A stretch of 64,000 bases of DNA from Clostridiales bacterium (GTDB taxonomy: Bacteria; Bacillota; Clostridia; Christensenellales; CAG-138): positions 41,622 to 105,621 of the forward strand of contig SFNQ01000009.1 in assembly GCA_004554165.1 (NCBI GenBank), read 5' to 3'. Below are positions 35,429-44,470 of the stretch, piece by piece. The notes below the pieces were generated by a model that worked only from the letters and a program-made list of their open reading frames with translations, was not told the DNA's origin and did no database searches. Numbering within the stretch: the stretch's first letter is position 1; the number at the start of each line of letters is the position of its first letter. The position numbers and the translations under genes were made by a program.

Positions 35429-37603
35429 GTGCCTGCTTTACTGCTGATTGCCCTGTTTGCCTCGCTGCTGGGTCTGGCCTATGCGGCGTTTAACTTCTTT
35501 TCCGTCAAAAAGCTGGACGAGGGAACCGACCAAATGCGCGAGATCGCTTCCGCAATCCGCGTCGGTGCCAACGCGTTTATCCGCTATGAATACAAGGTCC
35601 TGTTCGCAGTGGTTCTTGTGGTGGCGGCAGTCCTTGCCCTACTCGTTTCCTGGCAGACCGCCTGCTGCTTTCTGATCGGCGCGGTCATGAGCAGCGCCGC
35701 CGGCTGGATCGGCATGCGGATTGCAACCTATGCCAATGTCCGCGTTGCCAACGCCGCGCGGCTCACCGTCCGAATTGGCAGTACGCTGAAGGTCGCCTTC
35801 CGCGGCGGCAGCGTTATGGGCCTGTGCGTGGGCGGCTGCGCGCTGCTGGGCCTTGTGCTGGTTTACCTGATTTTCGGCCTTGGGATGGGCCTGCTGCAGC
35901 CGGAGAGCCTGGTTTCCCACAAGAACTGGCTCGGCATCGACGTTATCCCCTTTACCATGTGCCTGTCGGGCTATGCGCTGGGCTGCTCGGTCATTGCCAT
36001 GTTCAACCGGATCGGCGGCGGCATCTATACCAAGGCCGCCGACATGGGCGCGGACCTTGTGGGCAAGACCGAAGCGCGCATTCCCGAGGACGATCCCCGT
36101 AACCCTGCTACCATCGCAGATAACGTGGGCGACAACGTGGGGGATGTGGCCGGTCTTGGCTCCGATCTGCTGGAGAGCTATGTGGGCGCGATTTCCGCCG
36201 CCTCCATTCTGGCGGTGCATCTGTCCTTCACCGCCCACGCCAGCGGCGCAGGCATGACGGACACCCTGCTGAACCGCCTGATGCTGTATCCCGTGCTGTT
36301 CTCCGCGGCAGGCCTGATCGCCTGTGTAATCGGCATCCTGTCGCTGCTGTCGAGAAAAACGCTGGAGAACCCGCACAAGGCCCTGAATCTTGCAACGTAT
36401 CTCTCCGCCGGCCTGACCACGCTTGGCGGCCTTGCGGTTACGCTGCTGCTGTTTGGCGGAATCGATCTGAGCGGCGCAGGCTTCCAGGCCGGCGTGCTTT
36501 CGCCCTGGATCGGCGCCCTCATCGGCATCGCCGCCGGCATTTTTATCGGCGCAATCGCCGAATTCTACACCAGCGCGGAGTTCCGCCCCACGCGGGATCT
36601 GGCCGAGGCTTCCCTGGAGGGAACGGCCCTGACCATTACGCAGGGTCTGGCGCTGGGCATGAAATCCTGCATGGCGCCCTGCCTGATTCTTGGGGTGGGC
36701 ATCATCGTCGCCTACTATGTCTCCGGCCTGTACGGCGTGGCCATGGCCGCGGTCGGAATGCTCTCCTTTGTGGCCGCCACCGTGTCCGTGGATACCTACG
36801 GCCCGATTTCCGATAACGCCGGCGGCATTGCCGAGATGAGCAAGCTGGACGGCAAGGTGCGCGAGATTACCGATACGCTGGATTCCGTCGGCAATACAAC
36901 GGCGGCCATCGGCAAGGGCTTTGCCATCGGCTCCGGCGCGCTGGCGGCGCTGGCGCTGATGGTGTCCTACCTGTTTTCCTACAACGACCCCTCGACGCCG
37001 CTGCTGCTCAACCTGATCGACCCCATTACGCTGGCCGGCGCGATCATCGGCGGCGCGCTGCCCTTCCTTTTCTCCGGCATGCTGATCCAGGCCGTAAGCA
37101 AGGCCGCGCGGAAAATGGTGGACGAGGTCCGGCGGCAGTTCCGCCTGTTCCCGGGCATTCTGGACGGAACGCAGAAGCCCGATTACAAAACCTGTATTGA
37201 AATCTCGTCCAAGGGCGCGCTGGGCGAAATGAAGCTCCCCGCCTTCCTTGCCATTCTCGTGCCGGTAGCCGCAGGCTTTCTGCTGGGACCGGAATTTGTG
37301 GCGGGCATCCTGATCGGCTCCACCATCAGCTCGATCATGCTGGCCATCCTCTCCGGAAATGCAGGCGGCGCATGGGACAACGGGAAGAAGCACATCGAAT
37401 CCGGCGCCATCGAGGGCCACGGCAAGGGCTCCGATGCCCATGCCGCCGCCGTCGTAGGCGATACGGTGGGCGATCCGCTGAAGGACACCGTCGGTCCCTG
37501 CCTGGATATCTTCATCAAGATCATGTCCACGGTGGCGCTGGTGGCCGTGGCCGTGTTCGACAAATACAACCTGCTGGATTGCATCCTTGCGCTGTTGCAG
37601 TAA
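35429..37603 (+). CDS. hppA: Membrane-bound pyrophosphatase, K+-dependent type
   Basis: 724 residues from GTG 35429 (GGGAGGT site). About 16 membrane helices. The pyrophosphate-binding motif is DVGADLVGK-like MGADLVGKTEARIPEDDPRNP with ADNVGDNVGDVAG, and a second set lies near the C-terminus (KDTVGPCLD). In GNTTAAIGKG the alanine at the position that is lysine in K+-independent forms suggests K+ dependence. It couples PPi hydrolysis to Na+ or H+ pumping; which ion cannot be decided by eye. Single gene before lysR. Confidence 0.94.
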   Translation: MPALLLIALFASLLGLAYAAFNFFSVKKLDEGTDQMREIASAIRVGANAFIRYEYKVLFAVVLVVAAVLALLVSWQTACCFLIGAVMSSAAGWIGMRIATYANVRVANAARLTVRIGSTLKVAFRGGSVMGLCVGGCALLGLVLVYLIFGLGMGLLQPESLVSHKNWLGIDVIPFTMCLSGYALGCSVIAMFNRIGGGIYTKAADMGADLVGKTEARIPEDDPRNPATIADNVGDNVGDVAGLGSDLLESYVGAISAASILAVHLSFTAHASGAGMTDTLLNRLMLYPVLFSAAGLIACVIGILSLLSRKTLENPHKALNLATYLSAGLTTLGGLAVTLLLFGGIDLSGAGFQAGVLSPWIGALIGIAAGIFIGAIAEFYTSAEFRPTRDLAEASLEGTALTITQGLALGMKSCMAPCLILGVGIIVAYYVSGLYGVAMAAVGMLSFVAATVSVDTYGPISDNAGGIAEMSKLDGKVREITDTLDSVGNTTAAIGKGFAIGSGALAALALMVSYLFSYNDPSTPLLLNLIDPITLAGAIIGGALPFLFSGMLIQAVSKAARKMVDEVRRQFRLFPGILDGTQKPDYKTCIEISSKGALGEMKLPAFLAILVPVAAGFLLGPEFVAGILIGSTISSIMLAILSGNAGGAWDNGKKHIESGAIEGHGKGSDAHAAAVVGDTVGDPLKDTVGPCLDIFIKIMSTVALVAVAVFDKYNLLDCILALLQ

Positions 37604-37611
37604 TTCAATGA

Positions 37612-37639
37612 TTGTATTTTTGAAAGAAACGTGTAAAAT
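37612..37639 (+). promoter_or_regulatory. Promoter of the LysR gene
   Basis: -35 TTGTAT, 16-base spacer, -10 TAAAAT with upstream TG. Located just after hppA, so the regulator can be transcribed alone. Confidence 0.5.
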
Positions 37640-37674
37640 AAATGGATAAGGTTTGACAAAGGAGCCACCGCAGC

Positions 37675-38592
37675 ATGCTGCCCTTCAGCCTGAGACAACT
37701 CGAGGTGTTTGTGGCTGCGGCAGAGCACCAGAGCTTTACTGCCGCAGCCAACGAGCTGGCCTTCGCGCAATCCACCGTCAGCACCCACATCAAGGGGCTT
37801 GAGGATGCGCTGGGGGTACTGCTCTTTTCCCGCGACGCAAAAAAACAGATTCAGCTGACGAAGGAGGGCAGGGCGGTCTACGACCGCGCAAAGATCATCC
37901 TCGGCGAGTGCCAGATCATGCGGGAGGAGACCTCCGAGCAATCCTGCCAGCAGCAGATTTCCATCGCCGCTTCGACGGATTCCTTTGAATACCTGCTGCC
38001 GGGAGTGATGGCAGAGTATATGCACAAGCACAGCGCCAACCGCTTCGACCTTGTCAACGGGGACAGTGCCTTTGTCCATGAGCAGCTCCTCAAGGGCAAC
38101 GCCCGGCTGGGCTTCAGCGGCACCGCGCTGAACAGGAAGGAGCTCCGCTACCGCACGGTCTGCCGCGACCAGCTGGTGATGATTACGCCGAACAACGCCC
38201 GCTACCGCGAGATGAAAGCCCAGGGCCTCTATGGCCGGGATCTGTTGCAGGAGCCCATGATCGTCCGCGGTCAGACCTCGGGAACAAAAAAGGAATTCGA
38301 CCGGTATCTGGAGCAGAACGGCCTTGGGGACCTGAAGCTCCATATCGTGGCCCGCATGAATCAGGCGGACGCGGTCAAAAGCTCCGTTGCCAACGGGCTG
38401 GGCGTTGCGGTCATTTCCGAAATGGCAGCCCGGAAATATGCGGTCAGTGGCGACCTTCTGACCTTTGCCCTTGACCCGGAGGGCGCCTACCGCAACATCT
38501 ATCTGCTTTACCGCAAGGATACGGTGTTCAGCAAGGCGGAGCATGGTTTTGTCTCCTTTGCCCTGACCCATATCAAAAAGAGCGTGCTTTGA
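37675..38592 (+). CDS. LysR-family transcriptional regulator
   Basis: 305 residues. N-terminal winged helix (LRQLEVFVAAAEHQSFTAAANEL, AQSTVSTHIKGLEDALG) and a C-terminal periplasmic-binding-like effector domain. Similar in length and start to the clostridial LysR group often found near selenium or sulfur genes, but the target here is unknown; it follows hppA in the same direction. Confidence 0.88.
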   Translation: MLPFSLRQLEVFVAAAEHQSFTAAANELAFAQSTVSTHIKGLEDALGVLLFSRDAKKQIQLTKEGRAVYDRAKIILGECQIMREETSEQSCQQQISIAASTDSFEYLLPGVMAEYMHKHSANRFDLVNGDSAFVHEQLLKGNARLGFSGTALNRKELRYRTVCRDQLVMITPNNARYREMKAQGLYGRDLLQEPMIVRGQTSGTKKEFDRYLEQNGLGDLKLHIVARMNQADAVKSSVANGLGVAVISEMAARKYAVSGDLLTFALDPEGAYRNIYLLYRKDTVFSKAEHGFVSFALTHIKKSVL

Positions 38593-38685
38593 ACCGCGCA
38601 TCCGGCGGCTGCGCGAAGCGGCAGTCCGGCGCAGCCGGACGAAACCGGAGGTTTCCCTCCCGCCTGCCCTGCATCCGCCAAGGAT

Positions 38686-38715
38686 AAAACCGGCCCGAGC
38701 CCGGGCCGGTTTCAC
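38686..38715 (+). terminator. Terminator after the LysR gene
   Basis: Near-perfect hairpin AAAACCGGCCCG/CGGGCCGGTTT with a 3-base loop, then TTCACTTCC. Confidence 0.7.
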
Positions 38716-39020
38716 TTCCAATCAGCAGCGTTGATTGACGGGCGCCCCGCTTTCCGTGGAGCCCCAGAAAAAGGGCTTTCCGGCGGCAACGAGCCCGGCG
38801 AAGCCGCCCCCCAACGGCAAACCGCTCCGGGGCGCATTCCGGTCGGACCTGCTACGTCTGAACATCCCCCCTGGCAGACGCTCCCGCTCCGCTGTTTTTG
38901 CGCCGCATACCGCTGCGAAACCCTCCAGCAATGGGGGAAGCGCCGCCGGAGGGGGCTGCCGGATGGGACCTGTCCAGTCTCCCGCCGCGCACCGTCCATT
39001 CCCATGGCCCGTCATGCAAT

Positions 39021-39057
39021 GCGCAGCGCGGCAATCAGAGCCGCGCTGCGCTTTTTG
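39021..39057 (+). terminator. Strong terminator facing plus, with no gene before it
   Basis: Perfect 12-bp arms GCGCAGCGCGGC (39021-39032) and GCCGCGCTGCGC (39040-39051), loop AATCAGA, followed on plus by TTTTTG. On the minus strand, where psuG ends, no T-tract follows the hairpin. Confidence 0.7.
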
Positions 39058-39063
39058 TTCCGT

Positions 39064-39987
39064 CTATGCCGCCAGAGCGCAAAGCGCCTTTGCGATGCGC
39101 GCCGCGCAGCGGGCGTTGTTCAGCGCAAGCTGCACGTTTGAACGGAAGGCGGCGCCGCCCGTGATCTCCTTGATCCGGGAGAGCAGGAAGGGCGTAATAT
39201 CCTTGCCGTGTACGCCGGTCAGCTCCGCTTCCGCCACCGCCCGGTTGATGACGCCCTCCATGTAATCAAAATCCAGCGCATATTCGTCCGGAATCGGATT
39301 GCCGATCAGTACGCCGCCGGCAAGCCCCAGCGCCCACTTGGTATGGACGATGCGGGCAATCTCGGTTTCATCCTTTGCCGCATAGTCCAGCCCAAAGCCG
39401 CTCTTTTTGCAGTAGAACGCGGGGAAATCCGCAGTCCCGTTTCCAATCACCGGTACGCCCATGGTCTCCAGATACTCCAGCGTGCGGCCGATATCGAGAA
39501 TCTGCTTTGCGCCCGCACAGACCACGGCAACCGGCGTTCTGGCCAGCTCCTGCAAATCCGCAGACACGTCCATCGTTACCTCGCCATGGCGGTGTACCCC
39601 GCCGATGCCGCCGGTGGCAAACACCTTCACGCCGGCCATTGCCGCGCACATCATGGTGGTGGCCACCGTGGTGGCTCCCGTCCTGCCCGTGGCAAGGCAG
39701 GTGGCAAAATCCCTGCGGCTGACCTTGCTCACGTCCTCCGCCCTGCACATGCGCTCCAGCTCTTCCCCGTTCAGGCCAACCTTGATCCTGCCGCCGATCA
39801 GCGCCATGGTTGCCGGAACCGCGCCCTCGGCGCGAACAACCTTTTCCACCTCCGCAGCAAAGCTCACGTTCTCCGGATAGGGCATGCCGTGGCTCAGAAT
39901 GGTGCTCTCCAGCGCGACCACGGGTTCGTTGTTCTTCAATGCGGACTGTACTTCCGGTACGATATCGAGATACTGTTCCTTTTGCAT
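39064..39987 (-). CDS. psuG: Pseudouridine-5'-phosphate glycosidase
   Basis: 307 residues, the family size. Signature segments VVALESTILSHGMPYPEN and ARTPVAVVCAGAKQILDIG are typical of PsuG/IndA. It splits pseudouridine 5'-phosphate into uracil and ribose 5-phosphate. Second gene of a psuK-psuG operon, 31 bases apart, so pseudouridine from RNA turnover is salvaged. The His and Lys active-site residues lie in conserved blocks. Confidence 0.95.
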   Translation of the reverse strand: MQKEQYLDIVPEVQSALKNNEPVVALESTILSHGMPYPENVSFAAEVEKVVRAEGAVPATMALIGGRIKVGLNGEELERMCRAEDVSKVSRRDFATCLATGRTGATTVATTMMCAAMAGVKVFATGGIGGVHRHGEVTMDVSADLQELARTPVAVVCAGAKQILDIGRTLEYLETMGVPVIGNGTADFPAFYCKKSGFGLDYAAKDETEIARIVHTKWALGLAGGVLIGNPIPDEYALDFDYMEGVINRAVAEAELTGVHGKDITPFLLSRIKEITGGAAFRSNVQLALNNARCAARIAKALCALAA

Positions 39988-40018
39988 GTCGGTTTCCGCT
40001 CCTTTGCCGTTTTATTCT

Positions 40019-40990
40019 TTATGATACCCGGTATTCCAAAATGGTCCTCTGTACCAGCGCATCGCTCATGCCGGGATGGATGGTGCTTTGGCAGAGCGTT
40101 GCCAGGATGCCCGAGGCCAGCGCATAGTCCAGCTGCGCCTCAAGGGGCAGCCCCGCGATAAAGCCATGAATCCAGCCGGCGAGAAAAGCGTCTCCCGCGC
40201 CCGTGGCATTGACCATGGTTTCCACTGGCCGCAGCGCCCGGAACATTCGCCTCCCCTCCGCATCCGCATAGTAGCATCCCCGCGCGCCCAGCGAAACCGC
40301 GAGACAGCGCGTTCCCCGGCGCAGCAGCCGCTCTGCGGCCCGTTCCACATCCGCATCGCGCTCTGCGGGCATGCCGCTGAGAATCTCCAGCTCCAGGCGG
40401 TTGGGCTTGATCCCGTAAAACCGGCCGGCAAGGGGCGCCATATGGCGCGCATAGGCCGTGGACACGGGATCGATAAACACGGGCGCGCCCTTTGCTTCCT
40501 CGCAGACAAGCCGTTCGAGTAGCGCCGCCGGCAGGCAGCCGTCGCAGACCACCGCCGTCGCGCCGCGGAGCAGCGCCCCTTTCTCCGCAAGATAGGAGGG
40601 CGGCAGCGCCTCGATGATCCGCATGTCGGACATGCCCAGCAGCATATCCCCCGTCTCATCCAGCACGGCGATGTAACAGGAGCTTGCCGCGCCGCGCCGG
40701 ATGCACACGTGGGAAACATCAATGCCGGCGGCCGCGCTGTCCTTCAAAATCTTTTCTCCGTACACGTCGTCGCCCACCGCGGAAAGCAGCGCCGTGCTGA
40801 CGCCCTGGCGCGCAGCGTTTTCCAGAACGTTGCGCGTAACGCCGCCCGCAGAGGTATGCAGATACCCCGGGTTGGAATCCCGCAGGACGACCGCTTTGCG
40901 GCTCTGGCCATGTACGTCCACATTGGCCGCGCCCACGCCCACAAGGGCGAACGGAGCCGGCTTCTTCTGCTGCATCGGTTCGTCTGTCAA
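40019..40990 (-). CDS. psuK: Pseudouridine kinase, PfkB family
   Basis: 323 residues from a TTG at 40990 that has an AGGAGGG site eight bases upstream; the ATG at 40975 lies too far. PfkB ribokinase fold: N-terminal GVGAANVDVHGQS, and C-terminal catalytic motif NATGAGDAFLAGW with the base Asp. Phosphorylates pseudouridine for PsuG. Transcribed from the promoter at 41407-41435 through a long leader. Confidence 0.9.
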   Translation of the reverse strand: MTDEPMQQKKPAPFALVGVGAANVDVHGQSRKAVVLRDSNPGYLHTSAGGVTRNVLENAARQGVSTALLSAVGDDVYGEKILKDSAAAGIDVSHVCIRRGAASSCYIAVLDETGDMLLGMSDMRIIEALPPSYLAEKGALLRGATAVVCDGCLPAALLERLVCEEAKGAPVFIDPVSTAYARHMAPLAGRFYGIKPNRLELEILSGMPAERDADVERAAERLLRRGTRCLAVSLGARGCYYADAEGRRMFRALRPVETMVNATGAGDAFLAGWIHGFIAGLPLEAQLDYALASGILATLCQSTIHPGMSDALVQRTILEYRVS

Positions 40991-41695
40991 AAGGCGCTCC
41001 CTCCTGTGCTCCCCTGCCGCAAGCCCGGCAGCGATGCGTCCGTTGTTTCTCTCCGGTCTCCCTCCGGATGCGGCGGCAACGCCCGCCGATACGTCGGAAT
41101 AATCCGGTTCAGACCGCGGCCGGCCCTGTCCACAGCCCTGTCAGGGGACTCTGCCCCATATTGGCAAAGCCAGCCGGCGGCAGGCATCCGCTCCGAAGCG
41201 CCGGCAGGCGAGGCGGTAGGTTTGCCTGGAAAAAGGGGGACATCCTTCCGTCGCCTCCAGACAGGAGAGGCGCTTTGTTCGCCTCCATGCCGGAAAGCGC
41301 CTCCGCCCGTCATACTGCGTTGGCCTTCCGCGATCGGCTCCGCCACAGGCCAGCCTTGCTTTTCCCGCAGCCCTGTACCTCGCTGCGCATCGGAAGCTCT
41401 GCGATCATAGTAAAAAGAATGGCCGCAATTGTCAAGGCATAACTGCCTGTTTGCCGCAATCCCGCCGGAAAGTCCGGAAACAGCGCTCCTCCTCCGGTTC
41501 CCCGCCGTGCAGCGCGCCCGGCACAAAAACCGGTTTTGACCGCGGGCCATTGCGCCTGCGCCGCATTGGCTCAGGCGAGGCGGGCTTTGACGGCAAAACC
41601 AGCCGTCGCAAGCCTCTGCGCAGGCCATCGGAAGCCGGCAGCACAGCGGACCAGCCCTTTTTGCCGCATATCTGTCCTTTCTCCCGTCCATACTA
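40991..41695. other. About 0.7 kb with no supported gene; promoter and long psuK leader
   Basis: On the minus strand a consensus promoter at 41407-41435 gives a leader of about 400 nt to psuK. Reading the leader shows several GC-rich inverted repeats but no match to a riboswitch family that I could recognise. The rest (41436-41695) has no clear content. Frames spanning the whole region have no start signals. Confidence 0.5.
41407..41435 (-). promoter_or_regulatory. Promoter upstream of psuK (consensus -35)
   Basis: -35 TTGACA (41430-41435), 17-base spacer, -10 TACTAT (41407-41412). Confidence 0.75.
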
Positions 41696-41701
41696 ATGCG
41701 C

Positions 41702-41860
41702 ATGAAGAAGATCGACTACCATTGTGAGCCCCCCGACATCTCCTCCACCGCCTCCGCCACCGAGTGTACCGGCCTGATGTACAAGCCGCCTGTGGATATG
41801 GCGGAATACGAGGCCTATCAGGAGCTGTCCGGCATGGAAATTCCCAAAACGGACGATTAG
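41702..41860 (+). CDS. Small conserved-looking protein, Pro/Ser/Thr/Cys motif
   Basis: 52 residues: MKKIDYHCEPPDISSTASA, then TECTGLMYKPP and an acidic end IPKTDD. An earlier in-frame ATG at 41696 adds MR. No good ribosome site. The block SSTASATECTGL with following PP recurs in clostridial hypothetical proteins as I recall them, but cannot be verified here. It opens a run of three very small genes. Function unknown. Confidence 0.55.
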   Translation: MKKIDYHCEPPDISSTASATECTGLMYKPPVDMAEYEAYQELSGMEIPKTDD

Positions 41861-41894
41861 CGGGAGCAATGTCCCATCCGGGAGGTGATACAGC

Positions 41895-42071
41895 ATGGAA
41901 CCTGAATACAGCAGCATGTATGCCCTGTTTGCGCAGGACGCCGAGGCAAAGCGGTATTTCGACAGCCTTCCGGACTATGTCCGCGACCAGATCAGCAGCA
42001 GGGCCGACAGCGTCAACACCTTCGCCGGCCTGCGGGACTACGCGGACAATCTCCTGCGGGGCGACGACTGA
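41895..42071 (+). CDS. Small acidic protein (58 residues)
   Basis: MEPEYSSMYALFAQDAEAKR, then YFDSLPDYVRDQISSRADSV, then FAGLRDYADNLLRGDD. Ideal GGGAGGTGATA ribosome site eight bases before ATG. Predicted fully helical, soluble. This size and the ...SLPDYVRDQI...FAGLRDYADNLLRGDD pattern suggest a conserved clostridial family, name unknown. It is 34 bases after the previous small gene. Confidence 0.65.
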   Translation: MEPEYSSMYALFAQDAEAKRYFDSLPDYVRDQISSRADSVNTFAGLRDYADNLLRGDD

Positions 42072-42097
42072 CTTTACACATACCGAGGTGATTTCCC

Positions 42098-42247
42098 TTG
42101 CCCATCAGACCTGCGCCGGGCAGCGCCGCTGCCCCCACCCCCGAATTGGAACAGCCCATTTCGGAAGCATATCCGGCCATCGATACCGATTTGGCCCGGG
42201 ACAACATGGAAAACGATTTTCCCTGGGAGGATCGGCAGGATCTGTAA
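42098..42247 (+). CDS. Small acidic protein (49 residues), TTG start
   Basis: Starts TTG at 42098 after GAGGTGAT. MPIRPAPGSAAAPTPELEQP, then an acidic half ending MENDFPWEDRQDL. Low complexity at the N-terminus and a short amphipathic C-terminus. Third gene of the small cluster, followed by a terminator at 42253. Confidence 0.5.
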   Translation: MPIRPAPGSAAAPTPELEQPISEAYPAIDTDLARDNMENDFPWEDRQDL

Positions 42248-42596
42248 CGCTTCCGCCCCATGCCGGGGCGGTTTTCTTTCTCCGCCCCCCGGGGCGGATG
42301 GCTGCGCCCGTCCTTCCCTCTCCGTCGCCGCGCCGGGCCAATTCCTTTCACCCCGCTTTCATCCCCCGTCCATCGGGCATCCCGGATTCTCACGTGCCCG
42401 CCATCACGGCAAGGCTCCTCCCCACAAGCCGCAGAGCGCGCCCGCAGCTTGCCCGCGCGTTGCGCGCCTGCCGATTGTCTTTCCCTTTTCAACCGGGCTT
42501 GAGGCATCATCCCGCCCATCCGGCCATGCGCCGCAGATTCTGTTGCGGGCCCCCTCGCTTCCGTTTCCTTTTTTTGTTTTTTGCATATTCTGTAAT
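42248..42596. other. Intergenic after small-gene terminator
   Basis: Terminator at the left, then 300 bases with no supported gene. Close to 42597 the sequence becomes T-rich. Confidence 0.5.
42253..42280 (+). terminator. Terminator closing the small-gene cluster
   Basis: Arms CCGCCCC (42253-42259) and GGGGCGG (42265-42271), then TTTTCTTTC. It suggests the three small genes are one transcript. Confidence 0.75.
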
Positions 42597-42806
42597 ATGA
42601 ATACCATTTATCTTTCCTCGGCGATTGCCGACATCATAGCCCAGTCATTACCGGAGGAGGATCTGCCCCTGGCCGCCGCGCTGTTTACTGCCATCGGCGA
42701 TCAGCTCGCGCTCATCGCCGTATGTCTGGAACGCAGCGCCCCGCCCCAGTCCGAAGCCGAATCGGTGTCCGAGCCGCCCCGCGAGCCGCCCTTCCCGCCG
42801 GCCTGA
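42597..42806 (+). CDS. Small helical protein, DUF6774-like
   Basis: 69 residues. MNTIYLSSAIADIIAQSLP, EEDLPLAAALFTAIGDQLAL, then a Pro/Glu-rich tail. The AIA..IA..L.EE...LAA.F..IGD.LA pattern resembles the clostridial DUF6774 family as I remember it. No ribosome site, but a TATTCT -10-like element lies just upstream so the message could be leaderless. Function unknown. Confidence 0.5.
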   Translation: MNTIYLSSAIADIIAQSLPEEDLPLAAALFTAIGDQLALIAVCLERSAPPQSEAESVSEPPREPPFPPA

Positions 42807-43153
42807 CGTAGCCGCCAAATGCCGAAAAGTACGTTTTGCCCTTTCGCAGCCGCAGAAGCCCTGCTGCGCTTTTTCGGGTTTCTTCCCCGCCGGCCTTCCC
42901 TGCCCAAATTAGGAGCGCAGGCTTCGCAGAATCTATGGCCGGATCGTTGCCAGGTATCGCTAAAATGCATTTTCATCCGGGTTTTTCCTTTTTTCGTTAC
43001 AGTTTCTTATCTCGTCTGATAATCAGGAATCCGTATGCCACCCCCTGCGGAAGCGTATGCTAAAGTCGGCCGGCAGCGGCAGCGGATTGGGCCGCGCGCC
43101 GCCAAAGGGAACGGCGTTTTTTCGCCGGTCAATCGCTTTTGCGGAGGTTAACA
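42807..43153. other. Intergenic before the secondary alcohol dehydrogenase
   Basis: No gene. A possible -10 (GATAAT near 43017) precedes the alcohol dehydrogenase but has no good -35. GC-rich repeats of CGGC at 43065-43095 have no evident role. Confidence 0.45.
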
Positions 43154-44215
43154 ATGAAAATGAAGGGATATGCCATGCTGGGCATCGGAAGGACGGGCTG
43201 GATCGAAAAGGAGGTCCCCGCCTGCGGCCCGCTGGACGCGATCGTAAGACCCATTGCGGTCTCCCCCTGCACCTCGGACATCCACACGGTTTGGGAGGGC
43301 GCCATCGGCGAACGCTCGGACATGATTCTGGGACATGAAGCGGTGGGCGAGGTTGTGGAGGTGGGCAGCCTTGTGAAGGATTTTAAACCGGGAGACCGGG
43401 TCATCGTCCCCGCCATCACGCCGGACTGGGCCAGCGTGGAGGCGCAGGGCGGCTATGCCATGCACTCCGGCGGCATGCTGTCGGGCTGGAAGTTCTCAAA
43501 CTTTAAGGACGGCGTGTTCGGCGAGTATTTCCACGTCAACGAGGCGGACGGCAATCTGGCGCTTCTGCCCGAGGGCCTCGCCGCGGAGGATTGCGTCATG
43601 CTCTCGGACATGGTGCCCACGGGCTTTCACGGCGTGGAGCTTGCGGACGTGCAGTTCGGCGATACGGTATGCGTCATCGGCATCGGCCCGGTGGGGCTGA
43701 TGTCCGTGGCAGCGGCTGCCATCGGCGGCGCAGGCCGGCTGTATGCCGTGGGTTCCCGTCCCAACTGCGTGCAGGCCGCAAGGGAGTACGGCGCCACCGA
43801 CGTCATCAATTACCGCGAGGGCGACATCGTGGAGCAGATTCTTGACAAAACCCATGGCAGGGGCGTGGACAGGGTTGTGGTCGCAGGCGGGGACAACGAC
43901 ACCTTCCTCCAGGCGGTTGAGATGCTCCGGCCCGGCGGCCGCATCGGCAACGTCAATTACCTGGGTTCCGGCGATTATGTCCGCATTCCGCGGGTGGCCT
44001 GGGGCTGCGGCATGGGCCACAAGACCATCGCGGGCGGTCTCATGCCCGGCGGCCGCCGCCGCATGGAAAAGCTGGCCTCCCTCATGGAAACCGGCCGCCT
44101 CGACACCTCGAAGCTGCTCACGCACCGGTTTCAGGGCTTTGACCGCCTTGAGGACGCGCTGATGCTCATGAAGGACAAACCGAAGGATCTCATCAAGCCG
44201 GTGGTTACCCTCTGA
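43154..44215 (+). CDS. NADP-dependent secondary alcohol dehydrogenase (Zn-type)
   Basis: 353 residues from ATG 43154 (GGAGG site); matches the size of the Clostridium beijerinckii and Thermoanaerobacter enzymes. Catalytic zinc ligands are in SPCTSDIHT (Cys), GHEAVGEV (His, Glu) and MLSDMVPTG (Asp). The coenzyme site reads VGSRPNCVQAA, where the GSR block is the known NADP-selective site of that subgroup. It interconverts isopropanol and acetone or similar pairs. Monocistronic. Confidence 0.93.
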   Translation: MKMKGYAMLGIGRTGWIEKEVPACGPLDAIVRPIAVSPCTSDIHTVWEGAIGERSDMILGHEAVGEVVEVGSLVKDFKPGDRVIVPAITPDWASVEAQGGYAMHSGGMLSGWKFSNFKDGVFGEYFHVNEADGNLALLPEGLAAEDCVMLSDMVPTGFHGVELADVQFGDTVCVIGIGPVGLMSVAAAAIGGAGRLYAVGSRPNCVQAAREYGATDVINYREGDIVEQILDKTHGRGVDRVVVAGGDNDTFLQAVEMLRPGGRIGNVNYLGSGDYVRIPRVAWGCGMGHKTIAGGLMPGGRRRMEKLASLMETGRLDTSKLLTHRFQGFDRLEDALMLMKDKPKDLIKPVVTL

Positions 44216-44470
44216 TGCGGGGCAGACGGCCAGGCCGCCGGGAGCGCCCGGTCCTTCGCCGGGCTGCGGCCCCGATGGAATTCCTGCTCGGGCGGGATGC
44301 GGGGCCGGAGGGCGCCCCGCGCGCCATGCTTTACGGCTTTTGCCCCCGGGCTTCAGCCACCGGGCCGGTACAGCCGGATCAGAAAAGCACGAAGGGACGG
44401 TTCTGCCGCCCCTTCTGCACGTCGGCCCCCGCTTTCGTCCGGCGGCCCGGTCCCCCTTGGGGTTGGCCGC

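Larger units (their letters stand above)
38593..39063. other. Intergenic between lysR and psuG
   Basis: No gene was found. It holds the lysR terminator (38686-38715) and a second plus-strand terminator (39021-39057). The 300 bases between them have no ORF with a ribosome site; a short untranslated RNA cannot be excluded. Confidence 0.5.

Noticed and set aside
40991..41400. Cobalamin, TPP, ZTP, glycine or THF riboswitch, SRP RNA or RNase P RNA in the psuK leader.
   Set aside because: None of the conserved core sequences was found on reading the strand.
41451..41696. Plus-strand frame before the first small gene.
   Set aside because: Different frame from the small gene, no ribosome site, Arg/Gly/Ser-rich chance composition.
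40987..41703. 238-codon minus ORF across the gap before psuK.
   Set aside because: No start signal; antisense to the first small gene at its end; composition is typical of GC-rich chance frames.
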